A stretch of 64,000 nt of DNA, from positions 310,001 through 374,000 of the forward strand of contig JAHRHY010000023.1 in assembly GCA_019671135.1 (NCBI GenBank). The letters run 5' to 3'. This DNA comes from Linnemannia hyalina (Eukaryota > Mortierellomycota > Mortierellomycetes > Mortierellales > Mortierellaceae). The notes beneath the pieces were generated by a model that was not told the origin of the DNA, ran no database searches, and worked only from the letters and a program-made list of their open reading frames with translations. Below are positions 39,416-52,098 of this stretch, piece after piece. Positions within the stretch are counted from its first letter, which is position 1. Every line of letters begins with the position of its first letter. Position numbers and translations under genes: made by a program.

Positions 39416-41518
39416 TTAATCATTAATTGCATGCAACTTGAGATAGTCAGTCATTACTTCTATATCAGCCATGACTCTTTTCTCTAAGCTGGCCAGGTAT
39501 TTCATCTCCCTGACTTGAAGATCGCTATGGTGCTTTCTATGGGTGGTACTATAGTGTCTGAGTTCCGTTAACATGTCATCCGCTGGGATCCTAGGCAAAG
39601 ACTCCTTCTTCTTCTTGCCCGACGAGGATTGTGAGGTGTCCACTGGTGGGAAAACCGGGGTTTGCTGTGGCGGCGCCTCTTGTGATGAAGCAGGTTCTTG
39701 TGACGAAGGTGTATCAGAGGGGGGTTCCGAGATATATTGGCCTGACCGACGGTCCATGACACGCTGCTCGGGGGGTATCGGCTCTTGAGGAGCAGTGATA
39801 GGTGGAAGATACTCGTCATCTGAGAGGCCGTCATCGGAGACATCACCCAGTTCTTCCATGGGAGGTAGGGGAGTGAAAAAGGACTTGTACCTCTCGTCAA
39901 TGGCAATCTCGTCGATGTATTTTTCAAGGTGAACGGTTGGGCCTCTCCGTGACATGCTCTTAAGGAAAAGGAGGATGCCATAGTCAGTCTGGCGGTTAAT
40001 GGTTGGACAGCGGTCAGGATACAGCTCTGCCAGCTCACGTTTCAAGTTGACCAACTCATCATCCGGGGTTATTTCCATGGCAGCAATCTTGAGGTAATCT
40101 TGCATGGCCGTAGGAAGAACTGGAACTCTAGCAAAACAGTTGCGGATGCAAGACAAAGAGACGCGGTTCCATGCCTGAGGTAAGCAGGCCCACAACGGGC
40201 CCCTGGGAATCTTGGCTCTGGAGGTATCGTCGAGATGACGATAGTGAGAAATGACGGGAATCATAAGTCGACTGTACTTGACCTTGAAAGACATGATAAT
40301 ACCAGCATCCAAGGGCTGTGATACAGAGGTTGTGTTCTTGGGGAGACGAACGAGGGTAATGTTGTCCAAAAGTAGCCCCGTTTCCTCCTTCTTTCCATGT
40401 CCAGGCGCGTTGTCAATAAGCAAGGCAATATTCCTCCCCTGCCTGCCCATATCCGCATCAAGATCCCCCAGCCAACCCAGGAAAATCTCTGTGGTCATGT
40501 ATCCGGTCCCGTGGTACGATGTGTCCAGTTGCGCTTCTACTTCCAGATCCAGATCCAGAGGACGATAGGCAGCTAGGTAAGTTTTAAATGTGAATAGTCA
40601 GAAGAATATTTTGACGCATGGATAAATCACGTCAATACAACAATAACTTACATAAGACCAGTGGTTTGCGTTTATCTGTTCCAGTTGCGTTACAGCAAAG
40701 CAAAATGGATACTCTTGCGTCTCTGTTTGGTTTCCTCCCACTCACACGATCTATCGATAGAGTCCGATTTGGCATAACCTTGAGGTACAATCCCGTCTCA
40801 TCGCAGTTATACACATCGGATGGATCATAGGCTGTGAGTTGTTCTGCGATTGCTTCAAAGGCCGGTCTATGAAACTCCATGTCCACGTCTCCCAATTGCC
40901 CGCGACCGGTTTTCATAGTAAGCTGGTAGATATTCTTGAAGTTCCCAAGCCATCCTTTAGAAAATCCGAAGCCCTGTGGTAGCGTGTTGTCGTTTTGCCG
41001 CTCAAGAAGACGCACATAGAAGTAATAAGCCAGCTCCTTGGTCCGGCTATCGTTAACGGGCACACCTTTATCATAGCGTTAACTCAAGTGGTAATTATTG
41101 CAATAGGATAGAGAATACTGTGAAAATGCAGTTTGTACATACCCAACGCGCGATCATCCATGATAGCGTTATATACGGCTCTCTCGACAGTCTCCAGCTT
41201 GCGCGGGAACATTCTGAACAGGGTCATCCGTCCGGGAGTATTGTCTTTGTAAGAGACAATGTTCTCTCTCTCTCTCATGATCCTGGTGGCAATGGACTTT
41301 GGATATTTAAAGTCAACATGACTGGCGAAAGTGCTGACTGTGAGGGTCGGGATAAGCTTCTTGAGTTCCTCATATGTCGAGATAAACAGAAATTTTTTGT
41401 CTATGGTGTGCGAGTTTCGAGATTGAGTCATCTTAGAAGCATTGCTGGTTGAGGTTGGAGGTTCCAAGCGTTTGCTGCCACCGATGGGAAGGGCAGCAGG
41501 GACACATAACTCATCCAT
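39416..41518 (-). CDS. DDE transposase of the pogo-like element, apparently intact
   Basis: Exons 41518-41143, 41065-40652 and 40572-39416 give 648 residues. The N-terminal part carries helix-turn-helix-like sequence (STYEELKKLIPTLTVSTFASHVDFKYPKSIATRIM). It is followed by a CENP-B-type region with FGFSKGWLGNFKNIYQL, as in Tigger and Fot1 enzymes. The catalytic core shows VYNCDETGLY (Asp about 214), LLIDNAPGHG (Asp about 317) and QPLDAGIIMSFK (Asp about 352), a DD34D triad. The C-terminal third is Pro/Ser/Glu-rich and ends in a Lys/Arg/Met helix. It should cut and rejoin the element ends in the nucleus. Intron 1 must end at AAG rather than TAG to keep frame, the only such acceptor in the window. 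An upstream ATG at 41665 would add 49 residues. I see no stop or frameshift. Confidence 0.9.
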
Positions 41519-41650
41519 GATCCGACGTCTAGAAGGGAGCGTCGCGAAAGAGTGATGTAGAAGAGGGTGCGGATGGTGTGAAGGCGGAAGATGAGGGTGA
41601 ATGCTTCGGAGGATGATGTCTGAGCATATAGATTCAAGACTCGGTCTGTT

Positions 41651-41833
41651 TTTTCTATGCTGCACGGCCTAGGTGGCCATTTTGAATTTTCTATCTTACA
41701 CGGCGTAGATGTCTGGGAATTTCTTTTAAAAAATCAAGAAAAAAGAAGTAACAAAAAAAAACTCTCATTGAATTGAATAGAATAGAAAACTCAACATAAG
41801 AGCCGATCTCGCTCTTATGTCAAGGGCGCGGTG
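41651..41833 (-). repeat. Right terminal inverted repeat of the transposon
   Basis: Mirror image of the left end. The palindrome lies at 41794-41820 and the direct repeats at 41688-41711 and 41652-41675. An in-frame ATG for the transposase at 41665 lies inside this repeat, so the promoter and leader may be within it. Confidence 0.96.
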
Positions 41834-41835
41834 TA
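41834..41835. repeat. TA target-site duplication, right copy
   Basis: Partner of the TA at 39203-39204. Removing the element and one copy would restore a single TA in the region downstream of PEX6. Confidence 0.85.
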
Positions 41836-42450
41836 CAATGGTGCCATGCATGGGATGTTTTGATTGCATTTGTTTTGGTCGATCGGAGATATGGGCAAGT
41901 GGGCCCTTTTGTCCAACCAGGTCGGCAACCCGATAATCATTTGTTTGTTTACATGTGGGTAAACAAATCATGTCTTCTATCTTTGTGTTCTCGCGTGGCA
42001 CAGATTCCTGAGTTGTTGTATGATCTCCCCCTCCTACTCCCACGGTTGCAATAAGATTCCTGATCCCAGCTTGTCCCTTTTCTCCTTATCTGTTGGTACA
42101 CCACAAAGACTTTCACTGTCGATATCAGAGTGAGGGAAACGCAACAAAACAGGGCAAAAGAGGGATGATGATCGGGTTTATTATGGGGACAACAAGCTCT
42201 TTTTTATTTTTTGCTATCTCCATTCCTCTGTTCTCCTCCTTTATCTTCTGGATTCATTTGATTCGGTAGTGGGGGGGTTTTGGTGTTCCATGCTGCCCCT
42301 GGTGCCTGTTTTTCGTGAGGCTACAACGAATGCATGATATCTCTTTTGTGCTGTTCTGCTCTTTTAGGTCAGCAAAAGCATAGGATTCTAGTCCATTCCT
42401 GCTCGTTGGAGAGAAAGAGTATTGTGTCATGTCGTGTCGTGTCATGTCCG

Positions 42451-42470
42451 CCCCCCCCCCCCCCCCCCCC
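42451..42470. repeat. Poly(C) tract of 20 bases
   Basis: Twenty C on the plus strand, preceded by several GTCRT pentamers. Long G/C homopolymers are rare in this window, where A/T homopolymers dominate. Confidence 0.92.
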
Positions 42471-43881
42471 GCTTCATCCAGTTTTAGATCCTGAAAAGGG
42501 AACAATAACAATGTCTAGACGCGATTAAATGATACCCATGGTCGCGGTTTTTTTTTTGGTTTCTTGTATATGCTATTCTAGCAAAGTGCCCCAGGTCGGT
42601 TACCAAACCGTGGATCAGAACTAATAAAGTAAAAAAAAAACAAAAAAAAACGGAAAAGGAGTATGGAGCGGGTGGAGCCGATCCATTTGAGCAAAATGCT
42701 ATGAATGTACAGGTACAAAAAAGACAAGGTTAATGTGTTGTCTGCTTGTGAATGGTTCATTTCTCTTTTAGATGCAACAATGGTGTGGGATAGAAATAGA
42801 CGGCGACTCTTTTTTTTTTTTTATATGTCTAAAACAAGGTTCTTGTAGGTTGAAAAAAAAGAAAACACAAAAAAAAAAAGATAGAGAGCTTGCAAACCCA
42901 TGCATTTGGCATGGTCGTACGATAGGGAAGCGGAAAATTACCCGTCTTTTTTAACGTTCCTTTTCTGTTTGCGCGAAACGATGAAGAGGTGAGCAAAGCG
43001 ACAGAGTAGAGAGAGAGTAGAGAGAGAGTAGAGTTAAGAGAAATGAAGGCGAGACAACAGAGAGCACTAACGGTCAAAACAAAAAAAAAAAAAAAAGTGA
43101 GGAATGTTTACCTTTGCCTTTTTGCTGATCATGGTCCCTCTACAACAATAGCATTCCAAAACAAAACGCTATTACACCAATGGGATCAGTCACTCGCTAT
43201 GGTTTTCTAAGGTGACTTTTTTATTTATTTTACATTCTCTCATTCATAGACAGAGCAAAAAAAAACAAGAGCGAGAGAGAGAGAGATCAAGGCTCACTTT
43301 GAAAAGTATAGCATGCAGCCTGGTCAATTATATGAAAATGGAGTTTTCGATAATAATAGACACACGTATGTTAATTGGACACTGTATGGTTGACCCCATC
43401 TAACCATGCCATGCAATCCAATTTATTGAATGAATGGGAAAAAAGACGAAAAAACTCAAGGGAACGAGATATTTCGATAAGGCAAGTTAAGAGAAAATAA
43501 GGATAAGAGAAGGGAAGGGACACAGAACACGAACGGAGAGAGAGAGAAGAAAAGAGAGAAAGAAGAAAAGAAGGGAACGAAAGAACGCGAGGATAAATTG
43601 AAAGGTGTTTATGCAGGCCGATTGAAGCAAAAAAAAAAGGAGTCCAAAGGCATAGTAATAACAAAAAGGAAGAGAGAGAACGCGAAGGAGAAGAGAAGGA
43701 GATATAGTATAACGTGAAGAAAAGAAAAAAAAGGGACATGGAAAGCGACACAAAGCTGGGTTCATGCAGATAACAACGAGACAAGAACAAGAGGGCAAGT
43801 GACCCATTGACGACGGTTGGAAAAGGAAAGGACGGACAAAAAAAGGAGGGAGAGGGAGTCGGCTGGTTGGTTGGGTGCGAT

Positions 43882-43930
43882 GGACTGGCTGGACTGGACA
43901 GGACTGGACTGGACTGAGCTGAGCTGGTGT
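43882..43930. repeat. ACTGG/GCTGA short tandem repeats
   Basis: GGACTGGCT, GGACTGGACA and GGACTGGACT variants run consecutively, then GAGCT twice and a (GT)n run. A local microsatellite-like stretch. Confidence 0.7.
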
Positions 43931-44560
43931 GTGTGTGTGCGATATGTATGATAGGATGAGTGGGTCTGGAGGCTGGGTGACCTTGGGAAAAGGTGTCTTG
44001 ATTTGGGCCAGAGACCGACAGACACAGACGACATGACATGACATGATTTACAGTTTCACAGGGCTGTGGATCATAATGGATCGGATTTACACGTCTTTGG
44101 CACGGAAATGTTGTGTCGTTTTGTGGTCACCCTTTCATCTGATTTCCAGACTCATACAAATAACCACCGGTGCCCCCGCCCTTTTTCCTTTTTCTTTTCT
44201 TCTTCTCATCTTCATCTCATCCCCACTCAACTCCTCAACACCCCACCCACCCACCCACTCACCACCCCAACACACACATATACAAAGTAGGTTGCCTTGC
44301 CTTGTTGTTATCGCTATTCATTTTTCCTTTTTTTTTTTTCTTTTTGGCGTCTTGTGTGCCTTGGTTCCCATATGCACTTGACCGTCTCCATTTTACGTGT
44401 CAAGCCTGCTCCCACGCCCTGCGAAGCAAGGACTACTCTCTGCGCGCGCGTTTTTTTATTCCTTGACGACACAACTTGCCCTGTGACCGACAGTCGACCC
44501 GCCGACCCACCCACCACCACCACCACCACCACCACCGCAATCTCATCTCGCTTTTTCGCC

Positions 44561-44626
44561 ATGGAGGACGAAGAAACGGACTGGAACGACCTAAAAGAGG
44601 AGAGACACAGTCAGTCTCCGGGCTGA
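44561..44626 (+). other. Possible upstream ORF in the actin leader
   Basis: A 21-codon frame starting in a favourable context (CGCCATGG) and ending TGA, 320 bp before the actin ATG. It starts MEDE, like actin itself (MEDEV), then diverges. It might be translated as an upstream ORF or be a chance frame. Transcript mapping is needed to know whether it lies in the mRNA. Confidence 0.3.
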
Positions 44627-44945
44627 AGTCGAAAATAGAACGAGTGTGTGCCAAGCCGGAGGCGTTCATCTCTCGTTATCTCTTCGTCCTCCAGCCTTTT
44701 CTTTTATGGGTGCCGTGGGTTGTACCTTTTTTTCCCATCCCTCCTTTTTTTTACCCGTATCTTTTTTAAGAGGACATGCCTCTTGGTTGTTCGCGCGCGG
44801 ATCGAAGTGTTTTGATCACTTGACGACATTTCAGGGGTAAAGTTCAATGGGATGCATATCCAGGCAGTATTCATAGCTAACCATTCCTTCTCTCTCTTCT
44901 CTCTTCTCTGAACGCGCGTTCCTCTCTCTTCCTGCCGACTCTCAG

Positions 44946-46478
<1,533 letters not shown>

Positions 46479-47335
46479 GCGCTCACTGTACTGGACGAAT
46501 GAGGACGAGGAGGAGGAGGAGTTGCTGTGTGTACCAAAGACGAGGTCAACGACGACTACGTTGTTGCCTCAAGATATCAAGACCGTTTTTTGCTCTAATA
46601 CAAACATACCATTGAAAAACATCATATCCATTTTTCTCTCCCATGTGCGTTACTTTGCTCTTTTGATGTGTTAAACACCTGTTTATTGGTTTACTGTCAC
46701 TGTTGCTGCCTGGCTTTTGAGGTTGCTGTGAGGAAAGACGAAGGCAAAATGAACACGATAAGCTCATGAGTCGTATTTGGTGGCGTCTGCAATTAATGGC
46801 GCACCTATTTCATTGTGCTGCATCTCTTTTCTTTTCTTGCGCATCCCTTCTCCCACCCCATTCCTCAACTCATCCCAACACCCCCCCGACTGCTGGAACC
46901 CGGAAACTACTCGCGAGAGCCAGTGACGGTTAACACGACCATAGTGCCAATACTGGGAAAGCAGCTACCGGCCCAGTTCACACACCCCGACAACCACATA
47001 CAACCACGACGAAAGCAACTATGACACACCTCTCACAACCGGTACTGTTGAGGAGAGAGATAAGGTGTGAGGATGTGCAGAGAAGAGAACGTGAGAGGGT
47101 GTCGTTGTGTTGTGTCAGGGTGGGTGCAAGTACTATTGAGATGCGGAGGCGAGTGGGAAAGAAAGAAAGAAAAAAGAAAAGAAAAAGAAACAAAAGAAGG
47201 AGATTGAGGTGATGGTTGAGGAGAAAAAAAGATGAAAGGGAAAAGAAAGATGGTAAGGCAGTTATTCATCACACAAGATACATTAGCCGATGTAATCACA
47301 ATAACAATGGTTTTTATTCTACCATAGATAATACT
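46479..47335. other. Gap between convergent actin and ABC transporter genes
   Basis: Contains the two 3' flanks. A polypurine stretch lies at about 47155-47250. No gene or recognised RNA. Confidence 0.55.
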
Positions 47336-50300
47336 CTATCGCGACAAGACGCCAGACTCATTAACAAGACTCGAAAAGATCGAATGCGGATCCTGAAGCA
47401 GTGCCTGCGGGGTATCATACTCTGCGACCTCCCCATCATGCATGACAAGGATCCTATCATAGTCAATAATGGTGTTGATCCGGTGCGCAATCGTCATCAC
47501 AGTCGCGTCTGCAAATTCGCTCCTGATAGCTCTTTGGATTAGCACATCCGTCGCCATGTCTACACTTGCCGTTGCTAATTTGCATGTCAACAGCAACAAC
47601 AAAAAAAGGAGCACAGCGGGGTTAATTTCTCTGATGTGTCACATTCACAATTGGTGGCGCATGAAAACAAATCGCGGAGCACGAACCTTCATCAAGAATG
47701 ACAATCTTGCATTTAGCAAGCAACGCCCGAGAAAGACAGACAAGTTGGCGCTGTCCAACGCTCAAGTTCTCACCCTTCGCCGACACAACCGCATCCAGTC
47801 CTCCTTCCTGCGCCTGAACATATGACTTCAAGTCACTCGTCTCCAAAACCTGCCACAACTCTTGCTCCTTGTGTCGTCCCAATGGATCCAAGTTATACCG
47901 GAATGTGCCCTCGAACAGGACAGGGTCCTGTGGGATGATCGCAATATGTGGTCGCAGATCCGCAGTTCCAATGGTCTGAGTGTCAACCCCATCAAGCACG
48001 ATCTGACTACCTGCATCCAACTCTGAAAGAAGGAAGAGGGCTTGGATGAGAGAGGACTTTCCGGCACCTGTGCGACCGACAACGCCGACTTTGTGGCCTG
48101 CTTGGATCGAGAAGGAAATGTCACGCAGGACGGGTGGCAAGTCTGGTCGGTAGCGGAGAGTGACATTCTTGAATTCGAGGGAGCCCTCAGAGGGCCAGAA
48201 TGGAGAGAGTGGTGGCTGACGGTGAGGAGAAGTTGCTGTCGACGGTTCCTGAGGGAGGTTCTTGATGTAGTGGATCAACCGCTCAGCCGAGTTCATGTTG
48301 TTCTCCTATCGTCAAGAAAAATAATAAAATATATATAAGTTCGATCTATCTTTCCACTGACCAGCTCAACCATCAAAAGAGACAAAAGAGGAAAACTTAC
48401 AAAAGTGGCAAAGCATTGGACGACCCAATTCATATCCCCACCAGTCCTGGCAAGATAACTGAACACTAACCCAGCAGTGGCTGCATTAACTGTATTCCGG
48501 GCCCCAACAACAAACACGGCCGTCATAAACATCAAACTGGCACCCAACAACTGCAACCGGGATGCAATCCATCGCGATCCAGCAAGAGACAAGTAATAGG
48601 GCCGGTTACTTGAATCCATCTTTTCCTGGTTGATCCTGATCGCACGGTCGACACGTTTGTAGGCTTTCAGGGTCGCCATGCCTGTAAGACTTTCGGTGAA
48701 GTAGGCGTACAGGTTGGAACGGAGGGTCGAGTCGAGTCGTTTGAGCTCGCGGGAGGTGGAGCGGTAGTATCCAGAGAAGAAGTAGTAGAGTCCAGCCAGA
48801 GGGAGGATCAAGAGGGAGAGGGAAGGGAAGAAAATGAGGATCATCGAAATAGAGCCCATGACGATGAGGAGGGTGTATAGAATATCGTTCAAGGTCATCC
48901 AGAGATTGTTGTCCAGCGCGTCGACATCCTTGCTAAACCTGTTGAGGATACGACCAAGAGGGTTGGTATCGAAGAAGGAAAGAGGTGCATGGATGATCTT
49001 TTCAAAGGCCTCACTGTGTATTTTGCGAGCCGTACGGATAATGCCGACTGAAAGCAATTGGGTAGCGATTGCCATCACCACAAACTGCACCGACGCCAGT
49101 CCGACGTAAATAAAGATCTAGTTGTACGGTATGAGTGAATGTGAGCGCGTTAGAATATACCGGACAGATCCACAGCAGGTCGGCTCTAATGTCAAATGGC
49201 CAAGTTTACTCACGTAGGTCATGACGGGGAGATCAAACCTCTTGTCAGTCCACAGGCTCAGCCAATAATTCATCCTACCATTGTTAACAAAAAACCATGT
49301 CCATGTCAACAACGATGCTACTCCATTGGTCGAACCATAATTCGAGGGACAGCGAAAAGTGGATCCAGATACTTACAAGAGACCGCAAGCCTGCTGGATG
49401 ACATAGCATGCCACAACGGCACCCCACATTCTCAGACCTTCTATTTGGAAGTAGTGAGAGTAAACCATCCAGCCGACAGCGCCCGATTCGCGCTCCTCCT
49501 CTATCATCAGTGTTGCGCCCTTGGGACTCTTGATCTTCTTCCCTTGAGCATCTTGTTCCTGTTCATCCAGATCGGTTACGACACCAGAGCTTCCATTGCT
49601 CGGGGTTTCCTCATCCTGCTGCCCCTGGTCCTTCGTAGCTGACTCGGACACACCGCCATACTGAGTCATCGTCCCCTTGAGCTCGCCTTCATCCTTGCGC
49701 ATCAACTCCTGGAAGGTTCCCTTCTCGACAATAACACCATCCTTCATGCAGACCACATAGTCGACATCCGGCAAGATGTGCAATTGGTGAGTTGCAATCA
49801 CTCGAGTCTGACTTCTCAACTCCTTCAGCACACAGTCCTTCCAGAGTCGTTTCCCGACATGAGCATCTACAGCCGACAAGGGGTCGTCCATCACAATCAT
49901 TCCTCCCGAACCAGACGACGCAGTGAAATAAACACTGCGTGCCAAAGACAATCTCGCCTTTTGACCTCCAGACAGGTTCACGCCACGCTCCCCAATCTCT
50001 GTCAAATCTCGCGCCGGGAAGGAATCAAGATCCTGAAGGAGACAGCATGCCCTGACGACTCTCCAGTACAGCTTGTCGTCAAACGGTCGATCAAATAGGA
50101 TGTTATCCCGGATGGAGGCGTTTTGGATCCAGGGTGTTTGAGATGCATAACTTATTGCGCTTCCTCGAACGATCCGACCAGAGGACTGGGTCATGGTTCC
50201 TATCATGGCTTGGAGGAGAGAGGACTTGCCAGATCCGACGGGTCCCACAATCGCAACGAGAGATCCTCGTGGTATCTTGAGGTTGACCTTGTTCAGATAG

Positions 50301-52098
50301 GGGACATTCTTCTGTGCATTCTGTATTTCATCATCCTTGGTTTCCGAGAGCGTCTCCCAGATAAAGTCCGCATCTTCCATGACCAAAGCATGCTCCGCAG
50401 TCTCATCAATGGCCGACAGGGTGTCGGCGGGTCCATCTTCAGAGAGGAGGAACTCCTCCAGACGTTTGATGGCGACGTATGCATCGGTTGCAGAGGTGTA
50501 GCAGTTGGGGACGATTGAGAGTGGGACGCGGATGACCGCGTAGTAGGCGAGTGCTGGGAAGACGATCTCTGGTTTCAGTTCATGGCCCAGCGCGGCGTAC
50601 AGGACGAATGTCAACGCAGAGGCGAAAATAGGCACCGCCTACAAGACGTATAAAAAATATGCCAGCGTCAGGGGCTGTTGTAAACTGCTCATAAAACGTA
50701 ATGACTCTGACTTGATGTTATGCATGAATATAATAAAGAAAACTTTACAGATGAGGTGGTGGTCAAAAGACCGCAGTTACGGAGGATGCGGCGGACAAGA
50801 GCGAGCTCCTCGACACGGACGCCGGTTAGCTTGGAGAGGAAACTATCATAATAAGAATGTGTGGTGAGTGACAAGTAGCCTAGTCGTAGAGCAATTAATA
50901 ACGAAAACATAGCAGGAGACGGTCTTACTTGTTCTCCCAAGTGAAGAACTTGATGACCTTGACACCTTGCAAGATCTCAGACGATAGCTTAATCCTCGAG
51001 TCTGTAAATTGCGATGCCTTCTTGCGAACAGGTCCCAACCTCGCGATTCCCCAGGCCTGAATCGGGTTCAACAACATCAGCAGCACTGCGCCTAACAACG
51101 CAGCAGGACCCATCATATGCACCAATATCCCCATAATAGTCAAAATGAAAATAGGCGCCGAAAAGAGGATCGAGAAGGGCATCATGGCACTGTCAATGCG
51201 ACTGATATCGGTCGACATCAAGTTAATGATGGATCCATCCGGGTAGCGGATATGGGATTTAGCCGACAGTGTAGTTGCCTTGCGGAAGACGAGATCGATG
51301 AGGGCGGTTCGTATGTAGATACCGGTGTTGACGGTGGTGATTCCCCAGCGTTGGGCACATATGATTAGGTTGAAGGAGAGGAAGAGGAGAGTGAGGGCGA
51401 GTCCGTATCCATGGATGGCTGGTGGGGGAGGGTTCTGTGTCTGGGAGTCTTGTAGGAACATGAGCAGCTAGTCGGAATGATGGTGTTGATGTGGGATGTG
51501 TGAGTGTTAACAAAAACTTGCCTGTGTTTGAGAACACACGACTATTGCTTGTGCCTTTGTCTTTACCAGCCTGATGATTGAAGGGCTGACAATCTGGGAG
51601 AAATCTATGTGTCCGAGATAAATAGAGCGGGGTCAATCAAAATGTAGTCTTCCTCTTCATAACCACAAACCATCGACCGCCAAAAAACAAAACATTGTTA
51701 CCTGCCAACCCGAGCCAGATGTAGGCAGGAAGGTACCGCCTCCAAAACGACCAAAACAAGGCCATCAAGAGCGAAGGTCTTCTACCCTTCAACTGAGCAC
51801 TCCTCCTCTCAGCCTCCCAATTATCAAACAAGGCCTGTCCGAGAACCTCAGACCGACGACGATCCAGTATTTGGTAGAGATCTTCCTCTTGGATCTGACG
51901 ACAGTACCCGATCCGGAAGAGGCCATTGAGCCACCAAAAAGTTAATCGACTGGGGAGGCTTGCGCTGTTCTCGGGCGAGACTGGACCTTCTTTGGGGTTA
52001 GTTTGTTGGTGTTGGTTGGGTGTGTTGTGAGCATGCTTGTGGAGAAGAGGGGTTGTCTCAGTCTCGGACTGGCGGGAAATCTGCTCTTGCTGGTTCAT
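47336..52098 (-). CDS. ABCC/MRP-type ABC transporter, short form
   Basis: Nine exons: 52098-51702, 51604-51567, 51467-50929, 50842-50749, 50638-49377, 49274-49214, 49117-48401, 48305-47687 and 47574-47336, giving 1321 residues. The order is TMD1-NBD1-TMD2-NBD2 with no extra N-terminal membrane domain, as in MRP4/5 and Yor1. NBD1 has GPVGSGKSS (near 487), LSGGQKARLSLARS (near 576) and MDDPLSAVD, with Asp where the catalytic Glu usually sits, as is typical of class C. NBD2 has GRTGAGKSS (near 1111), LSVGQRQLVCLSRALL (near 1215), ILDEATASVD (joined across an intron) and IAHRINTI. LTFWWLNGLFRIGY near the N-terminus matches the family. It probably exports organic anions, conjugates or drugs from the cytosol across the plasma or vacuolar membrane. 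Intron 8 uses a GTTCGT donor. The substrate cannot be inferred. Confidence 0.95.

Larger units (their letters stand above)
39205..41833 (-). mobile_element. Complete pogo/Tigger/Fot1-like (Tc1/mariner superfamily) DNA transposon
   Basis: The element spans 2629 bp. It begins CACCGCGCCC and ends GGGCGCGGTG, and is flanked by a TA dinucleotide on each side (39203-39204 and 41834-41835), the usual target duplication of this superfamily. The terminal inverted repeats match perfectly for 160 bp and continue for about 23 more with three mismatches. It encodes one spliced transposase on the minus strand with an unbroken frame. Near-identical ends and an open gene suggest recent insertion. The subfamily assignment rests on the DDE motifs described for the transposase. 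Confidence 0.95.
41836..44945. other. Gene-free interval between the transposon and actin
   Basis: About 3.1 kb with no recognisable coding exon. It contains a C20 tract, purine-rich stretches (43250-43750) and ACTGG repeats near 43880-43925. A pyrimidine-rich segment and (CAC)n precede the actin start. The actin promoter and leader must lie in its last kilobase; TATACAAA at about 44279 is a possible TATA element. Confidence 0.5.

Noticed and set aside
43371..44044. Long overlapping minus-strand frames rich in Phe/Leu/Ser
   Set aside because: They are reverse translations of a purine-rich intergenic tract; hydrophobicity is a by-product of TTC/CTC codons. No start context or splice support.
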